64,000 bases of DNA from Lantana camara (Eukaryota; Streptophyta; Magnoliopsida; Lamiales; Verbenaceae): contig CM074855.1 of assembly GCA_037501455.1 (NCBI GenBank), positions 58,721,001 to 58,785,000 of the forward strand, in the 5' to 3' direction. Positions 48,443-59,765 of the stretch are shown here, one piece after another; the stretch's first letter is position 1; each line of letters opens with the position of its first letter. The position numbers and the translations under genes were made by a program. Below the pieces are notes generated by a model. The model saw only the letters and a list, made by a program, of their open reading frames with translations, did no database searches and was not told where the DNA came from.

Positions 48443-48480
48443 AGAATCTGGGGACCAGATTCTTCTAAGGGGGGGAGAGT
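48443..48480 (+). promoter_or_regulatory. Pre-PPT hairpin and polypurine tract
   Basis: AGAATCTGG (48443-48451), loop GGA, CCAGATTCT (48455-48463) begins directly after the gag-pol stop codon. AAGGGGGGGAGAG (48467-48479) is the polypurine tract next to the 3' LTR at 48481. Confidence 0.8.
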
Positions 48481-51165
48481 TGTAACGCCCGGTTTCCGGA
48501 TGAACAGGTAAGCACGCCACGTGTCAGTTTGAGCGTAGGTTTATTTTATTTCTTTAAATTTATGATATATTCACATGCGACATTTCATATTTTTATAAAA
48601 TTCATGAAACATTGTTTATATAAATCATTTGATTTCATATCATCAAAAATATTATTTCATGACACGGAAAATATTTTCTTGCATGAAATTAATGCCGAGA
48701 GTGATAAAACTACCAAATTGTCCCTAGTTAAATATTTTCTATAATTCTAGGGACTTAATTGCATAAACTCTTAGGGACTTGATTGAGCATATTTTAAATT
48801 GTTGCATACCTAATCGCATGACTTCATAAATTAAGGGATTAAATTACAATTAACACATTTCACAAAAATCAAGGATGATGAATTACGTATCATCCCTTCT
48901 TGCACATTCCTTGATCATTTTTCATCAAATATTTCCCAACCAAAATTGCTCTCTCTCTCGGTATTCCAAGGAAGAAAAGGGAAGAAGATAATTTTCATTC
49001 AATCATCAAGATTTCAAGAAGTGTCTCAAGGAAATTAGGGAGATCATCATCATCATCTTCTTCTTCATCCATTTCTTAGCTTCAAGGTTGGTTTGGCATG
49101 AATTCATGATTCTTGATCATACATGGGATAGCTAGGGTTTGAGTTTGATATGCTAGATGACTTGTTAGTTGTGTAAAGCATGAGTAAATGATCATAACAT
49201 GAATTATTGCATGATTTCTAGCTTGAATATGTGAATATTTGGCATAAGTGATCAAGGTTGATCATAAGCTTGAAACCTTGGAAATCTTATTGATATTGCA
49301 TGTTTGATGTGTTTAAGTGTGGTATTGTTATGCCATAAGTGTGGAGACATCATATTCTCAGAAATTATTGCATTTGGGGTTCAAGAATGGATTTTTGTTG
49401 CTTGCTTGAGCCATTGCCGAGAGCTTCCCCTGTTTCTGCTCTGTTTTTCCAGTTGCAGAAACTGGGAACGACCGTTCCCAGCCTCAAGGCTTTGTGGGAA
49501 CGGGCGTTCCCATCTCTTTTCAAATAAAAGGGGCGGCCGAGCATGGGAACGGCCGTTCCCATTTTGGCCTTGCGCCGGAAGGGCCGTTCCCAGCTCAAAG
49601 ACGCGTTTAAAAAGGGGGAAAACGTTACCGCGTTTTTCTGGGCAACGGGAACGACCGTTCCCATTTTTCAAAGGGGAACGGAACGGCCGTTCCCACCTGA
49701 ATTGCAGTGTAAAATTCACTGCATAAAATTACGAAATTAGCCCCTCGATCCAACGACTTCTTTGACCCCGAATTGCTATAATATGTGCTAATATGATGTG
49801 AAACGAAAAGTTATCATACCACATTGCATTTTCATGGTCGTCTCGACACATTTCCGCCGTTCGTCATATTTTGGTCATTTTAGGTCATGTCTCACGAATG
49901 TGCATCGTATTTGCACAGGTCACGAGGGCGTGGACGGGGAGCAAGCTCCTTAGAACGCTTATTTATTATATTTTGCAAGAAAGGTGAGGTTTTGTTTTGG
50001 TAAAACGAACCCTATAACCCTTATGTGCTAGTTTTTGGCCAAAACGTATTATACTTATAAACGATTTCAAAGTTATAAACATTTCCAAGCAAGAAAGTAT
50101 TGATTATCATGATTTCAAGTACGTTTGGCGAGTACATGATTGCACGTGGGCCCGAGGGTAATTCTTGAGCCAACCGGGAAAGCAAGGGCTGACGGGTAAC
50201 TCCTGAATTATCCTCACATTGTTGGGATCACCCCCGAAGCCACTAGGAGATTAGTGGTGGAAGGAGTTCCGTGTCTAGAGGGTCATGTCCTCTACACACA
50301 CCATGTCGTGGATAGTCGAGCCTTGCAAACTCGCTATCACCCGGAGGAAGAAGGAGACTGGGGATTAATCCGGCATGTCGGGTTATCCTCGGGTTATTGC
50401 ATGATTTCAAGCATGAACTTGTTTATATGAGCACTAAATAAATTGCATGATCACATATTTATCAAGCAAGCAAGCATGATCATGTATTGTTCACGATTGG
50501 GAGTTCGGTTGGAGATTGCCCTTGCTCGCCGGGGCCACATGTTCATGACATTGACAAGCATGATTAAATAAACGTGTTAAAATGATTGGTTGTACTCTCG
50601 GGCAAAGATTAAATTCTTGAAATATATATTCCTTTCATTTCTAAAAGTCTTCACCCGAGGCTACACCTTGCATGTGATGTGTATATATATTTATTGCCCC
50701 TCACTCAGTCTTCAGTAGACTGATACTGCACTTTTCAGGTACCTTTTGAGCGTGGTCGTGCTAGGCGGGAGTTGTTCGAGTCTTGCATTTCCACGGGTCT
50801 AGTTCATACCCTTGTTGTATAGTATTTTGAGACATTTCATGTTATGATCGTCCTTATCGCATTTTGGATACTTACTGATGTATATTATCGAGGGATGATT
50901 ATGTAGTGATAGTTAATTGGTACCTATATGTATCTATGCAATAAGTATGGTACCTATATATATATATGAATGACTTTATTGCTTCCGCTTTTCTATTCAT
51001 GTTTGTTTTGATTATGTTGGGGAGAGTGTCCCGCCTAGCTCGTTATTTTTATGGTCACTCGTTCGCTGTAGTCTTGGTTTATGTATGAACGGTCCATTTC
51101 ATACGTGGATCGAGGCTATAGTGCGGGGGATGTGGCGCCTTGGGGTTTAGGGTGCTACATCTACA
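48481..51165 (+). mobile_element. 3' LTR of the intact Tekay element
   Basis: At 2685 bp it is nearly identical to the 5' LTR. Differences seen include one G/A near 48845, a missing TC in the CT run near 48955, and substitutions near 49902, 50175, 50752, 51057 and 51140. It has the same palindrome array (49464-49694), hairpin (50705-50723) and inverted-repeat arms. Confidence 0.95.
49464..49694 (+). repeat. Array of six GGGAACGNCCGTTCCC palindromes (3' LTR)
   Basis: This is an identical copy of the 5' LTR array at 41983-42213, in the same order and spacing. Confidence 0.9.
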
Positions 51166-52341
51166 CCCAAGAGAGAGGAAAAGTTGCTGCAATGGAGAAG
51201 AAGAAGAGAAAGAAGAAACCCTCCTCCATGGCTTGTGTTTTTGAAGCTTGATCTCTTCCTTACTTCATGAACTCTTGAAGGTAATTAGATTTTTGAATTC
51301 TCCATGGTTATATGATGAATTTGATCCATGAATTTCATGCTTTAGTTCAGATTTTATATGAGTTTGGGGCTATGCTTAAATAGGATGGGTTAGAGGTCAT
51401 TTCTTGCTTCTTTGCGTTAGCTTAAGTTTGGGTCTGAATTGATGCTTCTTTGGTGATTATATGAACTTATTTGCTTCTATTCTTGATTTATTCTTCATAC
51501 TAGATGTATTAGGGTGATTTCTTCTTTGATAACTTAGTTGAAACTTTGAGCTTTTGGGCATGAAAAACTGGAATTTCGAACTGCTCTACCGGTATGAACT
51601 ACGGTCATGTTTTTGAGTTTTTTTTGATGAATTCTTACCTACAATTTGCTAATGCTTGGTTATATAATATACATGTTGTTCTATGAATATACTTTGTTTT
51701 TCCCTGATTTGATACTTCTTTTTGGCTGCAAACTTGAGTTCTTGGACCTTATAAACTGCTGCAAATCTGCTCTTTTTCCACTGAACTGTTGTCATGTTTT
51801 TTAGGTTTATTTGATGAATTCTTGCATCCAATTTCGTGTATTAATGCATGGTTATGTGTTACACATGTTGCTCTATGAATATGTTCTGTTTGGTCTTGAT
51901 TTCATGCTTCATTTCAGCTCCAAATGTGAGATTACAATCTGCTTTTTCCCGGTTTGAACTGCTGTCAGAATTATGCTTTGTTTGATGACTTCTTGAGCTC
52001 CATTTCGTGTGGTATTGCATGGACATGAAGTCTTTGAGTTGATTTACATGTTAGCTAGGTGTTTCCAAGCTTTTATCCCCTGTTTTAGCCTCAAACTTGA
52101 AGAGAATGTCCTGCTTGCATTCATGTCTTTCCTTGCTTCGTTTTCTTACATGATTGAGATCAGATTTGTTGTTGCGTGTTAGGGCCTTATAATGTGATGA
52201 TTTGTTGATCCTTTGGTGTTGAATTCATGTTTTTATATGTCTGTTTGAGGCCTAAGAAAGTTCCCTAAGCTGCTGCACGAAATGCCCTGATTTTTGCCCA
52301 TGAAAACCGTTTCTGCGCCAAAACTAATTTTTGTAAATTTG

Positions 52342-52475
52342 AACTGGACACGGCCGTGTCCAGTTTGTGCTGATTCTTGACACGGTCGTATCAGAGCTTC
52401 GACTTGGGCATCTGATTTATTTAAATTCGGACATGGCTGTGTCTGTTTCCTTTGTGTTTTGGACATGGCCGTGTC
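52342..52475 (+). repeat. Palindrome array in L0
   Basis: A perfect 24-bp palindrome centred on GGACACGGCCGTGTCC spans 52342-52365. Decayed copies follow at 52379 (GACACGGTCGTATC), 52429 (GGACATGGCTGTGTC) and 52461 (GGACATGGCCGTGTC). Most changes in the later copies are C-to-T or G-to-A. Confidence 0.8.
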
Positions 52476-54310
52476 ATGTGTCATGGTAGCGCCCCGGGGG
52501 AGTTTCTTTCGTCGTTTCGTTGCTTTTCTTTGTCTTCTCTCATCCCGTTTGTGACCTATATGCATTGTTAACTTAATGTATTATGTGTTAACTTGTGTAT
52601 TATGAATTTATGACTTGATTTATGTGCTCGTTTTCGAATTATGGCTTCATATGTGCGATATGCTCCTCTAACGTGTGTGTGTGACTTCATGTTCCATTTA
52701 TATGCCTTGCATGATCAATCCTTGCTCCTTGCATGATATGAATACTTTGGTAACATGTTGTATGATATGATATATTTGTTATATGAAACTTATGAATTCG
52801 TTTGACATGATTTATAAGACTTATGGTTTAATATGAACTTGTATGCATTATATGTTAACATGTTAAGATTCTTACGCATCACTTGCATTCATATGCATTT
52901 GCCGAGCATCAATATGGTTCATTTTGAGTCTAAGTTTTCCCTTGTTCTTTGTTTTGCTCTTAGGTTTGTTCCGGTTTTGAGGAAGTGGTTCGTTAGACTT
53001 CTTTTGATCCGTTTTGTTCGGTTTGGCCAATAAGGTGAGGTTTTCTTTCCTTTTAGTTATGATGACCTAAAACCATATTTGAATTTTGAACCCGCATGTG
53101 ACTTATATATGTATATATATATATAGATATAGATATATGTTCGATACGTATTTTGTGGGATTTATCCCATTTGTTATGAGGCTTTGAAAATGTTTTTATA
53201 TGTATCTAAGCACTATTTTCGTTTACTTTGCAAAGCTTTGATAAGTGTGAGTGTGTATGGGCGTGATATGACTTATGATTAAGGTTCATTCGATAAGTGT
53301 AAGTTTGATAAGTGTAAGTGTAAGTGTAAGTTTGGGCCCCGAAGTTGTATGTAAGGGAGACCCGGGTCGGCTATGGGATCACCGGTTGCAACCCCTGTAT
53401 ACTTCTCCACCAACGGAAGACTTGGCTCATCCTCGGGAGGACGAGGGGAAAGCGGGTTCTCTTATGCCGACGGGTGCATGTGTCATGGCCCGTTGAAGGA
53501 GCGGGGGGATCCCCCGACTCAATAAGTTTTATGTGTGGGGGTTGAGAGGGGCACCTCTCTTCCCCAAATGGTGTGAGGGGATTGATTTATGATTCGTTTT
53601 GTTTTCGTTTCGCCTTTGCTTTTGGAGTAAGTGGGTTGGAATTCAAGCTTTCGATACGTTATGTTTTGTTTATGGTTGTGAAACGGGGGCGCATCTCTAA
53701 ACTCTAAAACTTGATTGATTTTGGCCTTCGGCCTCAAACTTCTTTCTTTATATATCTATTACCACGGGGTAAAATGTTTTAGAATGCAAAAACCGCGCCC
53801 GGTTCATGAACCCTTTCAGCTTTGTATATGTTTTGCTCTCATGTATAAGTATGGGTGTGTGTGTTAGCCCCCTCACCAGTCTCTAGGACTGACCCTCGTT
53901 ATTTCTCTCTTTTTCCCCTGTTGATTTGAGTTTGCAGGTACCCGTCTTTGAGTCGAGGTTGAGGATAGCTCGAGTCACATGCATTGTATTTTGTTTTCTT
54001 TATGCATTTTGCTAGTTTTGAAATATGTATAGGTTATGGCTTTAAATTCGAAATTGTAAGGGTTTGTATAACTTGACTTGCTTTTTGGATATGTCTTGGG
54101 TATGCATGTCTGTATTTGGTATTCTGGTGCTTCCGCATTCGTTATTATTTTGTTTGCGCACTCTGGCAGGGTCTAGACCGCCTAGCATAAGTTGGTTTTT
54201 GTTTGTTACCCGTTCGCCATGGCTGGATGCGTGGACGGAGTCCCCATTTCATTTCACGTGTTGGGCTATGGGTGCGGGGGATGTGGCGCCCTTCACTCCA
54301 GGGTGTTACA

Positions 54311-54729
54311 CTAGCACTCCAAAACCTGCAAGAAAACTGAAAACAAAGCCGGGTTCAGTCTTTAAGAGACTGGTGGGTATAAAACAGGGCTTAAAACATA
54401 AAATAGTACAGAATTTAAGCACCCACACATACAAGTTATAATCCCGTGCGAGGTTTTGAAACATTTCCCAGGTGGGTGAAAACAAAGAAAACAACGGCCG
54501 GGATCACAACAATCAATTCCATTCATTCATTCATTAGGTCATTATGTGAGCCCGGCGAGTGGGCGAATTCTCTAACCTTCTTCTCGTGTGTGCATTTATT
54601 CATTCATATAAATTCAATTAGCATATAAACATTAAAATTAACATATAAGGGCAAACCTAAATAATTAAAAGCACAAGTATCGAACCCTATGACGTCATAT
54701 TTGTATGTACGAAGACACGGGGCGTTACA
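54311..54729 (-). mobile_element. Truncated gypsy LTR, likely outermost layer
   Basis: Read on the minus strand it starts TGTAACGCCCCG at 54729 and continues with TATGACGTCA, like the E1 LTR start. It ends at 54311 next to L0 with TTGCAGGTTTTGGAGTG, the conserved step just after the start-site hairpin (CAGTC/GACTG near 54357-54372). L0's element probably inserted here. The U3 part is much shortened. Confidence 0.6.
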
Positions 54730-54761
54730 TACCTGTACGGCCGGACGAGCGGGGTGTTACA
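54730..54761 (-). mobile_element. First 32 nt of another LTR
   Basis: On the minus strand TGTAACACCCCGCTCGTCCG begins at 54761 and runs 32 nt to ACAGGTA, where the LTR starting at 54729 begins. Two LTR starts in tandem imply one LTR inserted into the beginning of another, or a recombination junction. Confidence 0.55.
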
Positions 54762-56687
54762 GAGAGAGAGAGAGAGAGAATCGGGAAACCTTTTAGGATG
54801 TGGTGGTGCAACCAACTCTTGCCGCACCGTGCTTTGACGACGGAGAAGACGAAAGAGAGAGAGAGAGAGCAATTTCTTTTTTTGGCACAAGAGACAGAGA
54901 ATGAGGACTTGGTGTTTTTTGTTTGAGGGATAAATCCTAAACCCTAAATCCGCCTTTTCTAGATGAAGAAGGGCAATTTTGCCATTTTGAATTTTTAACA
55001 TTTTATTAAAAAATTTGAGAAAAAAATGTTGAAATTCCGTTAGGGGTACGGGGGTAAATTTACATTTTCCATCAAGGACCTCAAGTCAAACAATATTTAT
55101 AGGGATTTATTTATAATTCTCAATAATAATGGATTGCGTAGTAATTAGACCTAAATATGGGATAGTCGGATTTAATTTTCCCAATAAATAATCATAACAA
55201 TCATATATTCGTCGATAACATTTAATTTTTAGATTAGTGGCCCTTTAGTCCCAGATGCTCATTTACAACACGATTGCTGAGGTTTTCCAAGCGAAAAGGA
55301 AATTCACGAATATAAATAACTTTTCTTGGAAAATATTTAAGCATATACTTAAGTTTTTATTTATTTCATTTATTAGTATGCACTAGCCAGGCTACTCAGG
55401 CCACTACTGGTCTACATTATAGACCCAGATATCGACGCATGCCGCAATAGTGTAATTCTTCTAATTTAACTAATTTAGCTAAATCTTATGATTATTTTAA
55501 TAAGCATATTGCTGATGTCTAATTGCATATCCTTAGTCAACTACATATTTTTCTCCCTTCGGCTTTCTCCGAATTAGCGGATTTCCAGGTCACATGTTAG
55601 TACAGAATTATCTAATATTATATTATTATGCCAATAGTCATTCGATATTCACTAGATTATGTCGCTGACTCTCGCATGATTCGAAAGAAAAATAAGTCAT
55701 ATGAATATATGTTGCTTTTCTTTCTTCCCACTCGTAATCTGTTTGAAAAGATTGCCTTGACTTCACTCGCGACTAGTATAAATTTTTTATTGATAATTTA
55801 CTAATAAAAGAAAAGGAATTACTCTACAAAATCTATTCGATCGTCCCCAAATCGGTTAAGGTACGATCACATAAAAATGTAAAAAGTATAAATCAAATTT
55901 AAAGTTCCAATTATTAGTTCAAGGATCACCTTCGTAGAAATCTAGGATTTTGTATGAGAGCGCAGAGAGTGGTACTTTCATAGTATCATTATGAATCTAT
56001 TCAAATATAAATTTGAAACCCTAGTAAGTACTGAAAATTAGATCTGCTCAAGGGAAGAAAAATAGGTTCTCACACTCAACCGAATTTATTGATAAATTAA
56101 AAAAACTGTTCTGCACTGTAGAAACTAAAGAATAGAGTGGTAAGTTGATTGGATGAGACCATCATTGTCGTAAGCTCTTATATCAATAAGGAGCAACGAG
56201 TGTCGTCATAACGTCAGACTCCATCAACAAGTGATAATCCAAAGTATTGGCAAAATCTCAACCCTAAATAAAGTGTTGGCAAGAATAAAAGTTTCAAATC
56301 CAAATAATATCAAGGATAGGGTCTATAAATAAATCCATCTTGTATAGAGCTAGAGACTCTGTATCCGATTACTAGAGTTCTTTTTTTTTTTTTTTTAACT
56401 ATCTTTGAGTGTTTTCGAGTTAAATTGTTTGAAAATTTTCTATTTTTTAAAAAATATATAATATTTAGTGTAATCTTTATTAGCAAGAAATAAATTTCTT
56501 CCTTTTATATACACAATTTAAAAACTCGATAGGTTGATAAAATAATTCAACATATTTCAATATGTTTTTTTTCATTTTTAAGTTCTCACAAATTGAAAGT
56601 TCTACATGTAAAATACACATAATATTCAACATATTCAGCCATAGCAATGTATCTATATTGTTTCAGTTCGAAAAACTTCAAACTCCA
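54762..56687. other. Unassigned AT-rich DNA with GA microsatellites
   Basis: I see no recognisable protein, RNA gene or element ends in these 1.9 kb. GA runs occur at about 54762-54779 and 54855-54869, and a T run at about 56382-56396. It could be the original target locus or heavily decayed repeats. The short open frames have no domain. Confidence 0.5.
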
Positions 56688-56856
56688 TGTTGGAAGATTG
56701 ACGTAAATCAGGGAAAGGATTTGTCTTACCTTATTTCACTGATCTCTTGTATCCCTGATTAGTAGGGAGTCTTTTACTATTTATCTTAGGGTTCTTTGTA
56801 ATCTGAAGAGAACGAATGAATGAAACAGAATTCCAACTCTTTCATACACTTTAACA
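56688..56856 (+). mobile_element. 5' LTR of the copia element
   Basis: It runs from TGTTGGAAGATTGACG to CACTTTAACA, 169 bp. The right end is fixed by the primer site directly after it. The left end is chosen as the nearest TGTT start; without the 3' LTR it cannot be confirmed. Confidence 0.6.
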
Positions 56857-56869
56857 TGGTATCAAGAGC
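56857..56869 (+). other. Copia primer binding site
   Basis: TGGTATCAAGAGC abuts the LTR end. It is an initiator-Met-tRNA-type site with one extra A, common in plant copia elements. Confidence 0.8.
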
Positions 56870-56972
56870 AGAGTTTCGATCCTTGAGACTCAGCCGTAAA
56901 CATCATCGTCTCTAAACCTTTCCCAAAACCAAATTGGCCTAAACCAGGCAACAAAACTGCAACAACCAAATC

Positions 56973-58469
56973 ATGTCAGAAACTCCAAAAATCAAAACCG
57001 AATCAAACCCAGACCTTTCACTACAGATTGCCAACCTACTAAAAACCAATATGCAAACACAAACTCACCTGTCCAGTTTCGATAGATTGTCAATTGGCTT
57101 CAAACTTAACAACAACAACTATCCGGCTTGGGCAAGAATGATGAAGATGGCGATTGGAGGCAGGGGATGCCGTTCGTACTTGACGGGAATTCCACCCGCT
57201 CCAATTGAAACCGATCCAACATATGACAATTGGGAACAAACGGATCAAAATGTATTCACTTCGATTATACAAAACATCGAAATAAATCTAGTTAATAATG
57301 TCTTACACTATCCAACGGCAAAGGCTCTGTGCGACGGCCTCGCAACCACATACGGTAGTGGCTCAGATCCGTTGCAACTCTTCGATCTACACCGAAGGGC
57401 AAACACACAGACGCAAGGGCAGGACAGTTTGGAAGTTTTTTGGAACAAACTCCAATCAATATGGACGGCGATCAACCGGAAGCAACCTAACCCAATGAAA
57501 TGTCCCGAAGACATCACCACCTTCAACCGAATCAGCCAAGAACAGAGGCTTTACCAATTTCTCACCGAAATCGATGAGAAATTCGATCATATCAGAGGAG
57601 ATCTACTGAAACAAGAACCAAAGCCCTCACCTGAGTCAGCTTACGCCACCATTAGAAGAGAAGCCTCTCGCCTCCAAATTCTGAAGGGGGCAACCGGCGG
57701 CGAAACCGACTCACCATCACAGGGGATTGGATCTGGCCTTGTTGCGAGGAGGGAGAAAACCGGTCGAAATAGATCTGATAGGGTGGTGCGCTCAGACGGC
57801 GCCAGTCGTTTCAACGACACCGGCCGCCGATCATCACAGTGTGAGGATCGAGAAAAGCTTGTGTACGGCCATTGCGGAAAACCCAAGCATACAACAGAGG
57901 AGTGCTTAGAAATAGTGGGTTACCCCAACTGGTGGGAGGGACTTCGGAAAAGCTCCACCAGGCCAGCACAAACCGGCAGCGGAAATAGGCGAGCTAACGC
58001 CGCTGTCAGCGAAGCTCATATAGAGGCGGCGGATGAGGAGCGGCGGCAAACTAACGCCGCCGCAGGCGTCATCGGAAGAGGAGACGCCGGTACGGCGGCG
58101 AATGGAGTCCGTCGGGCCAGCGCCGCCTTTGCGGGACCAAGAGCAGCCATGACAGATATGGAGGACGGAGGAGGTAATGGGTTTGGGGGTAATGACCCAA
58201 ACCCTAATGGTTCTTTAATTTATGCCCCCCATTCTTTATTATTTGCACAACAGCCCCATATCTCCCATAATTCTTGTACAGACCCCCGAAAAATGATTAA
58301 TTCCAGAAGCACCCCAAATTCAACTTTAAATGATAGTCAGGCCCTCCATACTCAAAAGCAAAACCCAAAATTATCTCAATGGATATTCGATTGTGGTGCA
58401 ACCGATACCATGACCTTCGACATGGCTGATAGTCATGAACCCATCAATTCAGGAAGATCTTATATCCAA
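56973..58469 (+). pseudogene. Copia gag with start of protease, truncated
   Basis: The frame from MSETPKIKTE has a copia-type gag: FKLNNNNYPAWARMMKMAIGGRG near residues 47-69, the LFDLHRRANTQTQGQDSLEVFWNKLQ region, and a knuckle YGHCGKPKHTTEEC near residue 295. A Ser/Ala/Arg/Gly-rich linker follows, then the protease start WIFDCGATDTMTF. Two key positions are unusual: the first knuckle cysteine is Tyr, and the protease D-S-G-A is D-C-G-A. At 58469 the frame enters the inserted gypsy LTR and adds 42 foreign residues before a stop at 58595. Apart from these it is open for about 500 codons, so the insertion is probably not ancient. Confidence 0.85.
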
Positions 58470-59765
58470 TGTGACGCCCGGAGCGGTGGGCCACCACATC
58501 CCCAGCACTTAAACCCGAACCCACATATGAAATGGGTTTCTATACATGAGCCCAAGCCTAAGCGAACGGTGACCTACACTCACACACTAGGCTAAGTGGG
58601 GCTAAACAACACCAGAGTGCGCAAACACTAAACAAATACGCAGAAGCAAAAACAGGATCCAACGAGCTCGACATATAAGCATAAAATCATACACATCATA
58701 TACATGGCTTCACAGCCCAAAAGATCGGGTATACACATTTATCGGTTGAAATTCTCCAAAAGACAAGTTATAAGATCAAATACATAGAAAGTGTAAACAA
58801 AAGGCAAGAAAATGAATGCAACTCGACCTAAACGGCTAAGTACGACTTGACTCGACGCACTTCCCCGCCTAGCTCGGCACACCTGAAAGGGAAAGGAGAG
58901 GGTCAGTCTCACAACTCGACTGAGTGAGGGGCTTAACACACCCACACCTTAAATACGTATAGAGCATAGCACAAATCAAAAGTGATAGTCATGAATCGAG
59001 GCTAGAGTTTTGCACACCTAAACCATTTCCCGAAATTAATATATAGTAAGAAAAGCATCTATCTCGATTCATAGTCCATCAGTCAAAACATAAATAAAAG
59101 CCCGGCGAGAACGGACTATCCCTTACTCCTCTAAACATAAATATCAAATTATAAATCCACCCTTACATCCATGGTGTGTCGGGAATCAAACCCTAGCACC
59201 TACAATACCAAAAACATACGGGGTAGCTAACCCACGTTATGCCTTCTCCGGTTATCCACCGAAGGCTCAAGATACCACGCCTTCCCAACCTCCCTAGGTC
59301 GCACGTGAATATCTCAAATGAGAACGTGCACAGGGGTTAAACCCGGCGACCCCGCGATCGCCCCGGGCCTTCCTTACCCACGTCTCCAGGGCCCACAAAC
59401 CAATTCTAACCAAAATCCCATCTTTCAGGGCACACTCGCTCAACATAACAAAACATACTAAAAGAGATTTAAACTCAAGCTTATATATACTCGTACATAT
59501 ATCGTTTCCAAGAGACCAAAGTTATTCCATAAGATCATAAACATAAATTAAGCACTCGTATCTAAATATATGTACCATATCCGCATTCAGGGGAAAAATT
59601 CATCATATTTAAGGCCATAGGGTATTTAGCTACTAACTCCTAACCTCACCTTAACAAAAGGGACAAAAAGGTAGGATCGAACGGCAACTAACCACCTAAG
59701 CTTCGGGCTCTTGCGCGACCAAAAGAGGCTCTGAAACACAAAAGAAAGCAAGACCCGAGACTTAG
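58470..59765 (-). mobile_element. Gypsy LTR, partial, inserted in the copia protease
   Basis: It begins TGTGACGCCCGGAGCGG at 58470 (the LTR 3' end in minus sense). It shows reversed landmarks: CACATCCCC, GCGAACGG, hairpin TCAGTC/GACTGA (58903-58923), CCCCGCCTAGC (58863-58873), and a partner CTAGGC/GGGG (58587-58601) with a 5-nt bulge. It is cut at 59765 by the next element. Target flank TCCAA is seen on the left only. The internal region lies outside the window. Confidence 0.75.

Larger units (their letters stand above)
40998..51165 (+). mobile_element. Intact Tekay-type Ty3/gypsy retrotransposon
   Basis: This is a complete element: 5' LTR 40998-43684, primer site 43687-43698, one uninterrupted gag-pol frame 43934-48442, pre-PPT hairpin and PPT, 3' LTR 48481-51165. 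It is flanked by CCCAA on both sides (40993-40997 and 51166-51170). By eye the LTRs differ at about six substitutions plus one 2-bp indel in roughly 2686 bp, near 99.8 percent identity, so the insertion is recent. The chromodomain-like C terminus and long LTRs point to the Tekay/Del chromovirus lineage. It is potentially autonomous. Confidence 0.95.
40477..54310 (+). mobile_element. L0: old gypsy LTR split by the intact Tekay element
   Basis: The pieces 40477-40992 and 51166-54310 form one LTR ending GGGTGTTACA at 54310; its start lies left of the window beyond E1. Part of 40720-40765 (GAGCTCGGGAATTCGGATTCG) matches the minus-strand Tekay LTR in sense orientation (near 18440-18480), and its palindromes are the same GACACGGCCGTGTC type, so it belongs to that family. 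It keeps a CAGTC/GACTG hairpin at 53877-53891 and GTGCGGGGGATGTGG. Only the downstream CCGCCTAGC arm survives (near 54180). Confidence 0.7.
56688..58469 (+). mobile_element. Ty1/copia element, 5' part, interrupted
   Basis: It has a short LTR (56688-56856), a primer site and gag, running into the protease, where a gypsy LTR starting at 58470 cuts it. The remaining pol and 3' LTR must lie beyond the nested elements, outside the window. The left flank ACTCC (56683-56687) would be the target duplication. Confidence 0.8.

Noticed and set aside
53275..53335. GATAAGTGTAAGT short tandem repeat as a functional element
   Set aside because: It is a brief, imperfect run in a decayed LTR with no counterpart in the related LTRs here.
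54687..55001. Open frames around the GA repeats as a host gene 5' end
   Set aside because: The translations are driven by the GA/CT microsatellites and cross the LTR boundary at 54761. No domain or plausible exon structure was seen.
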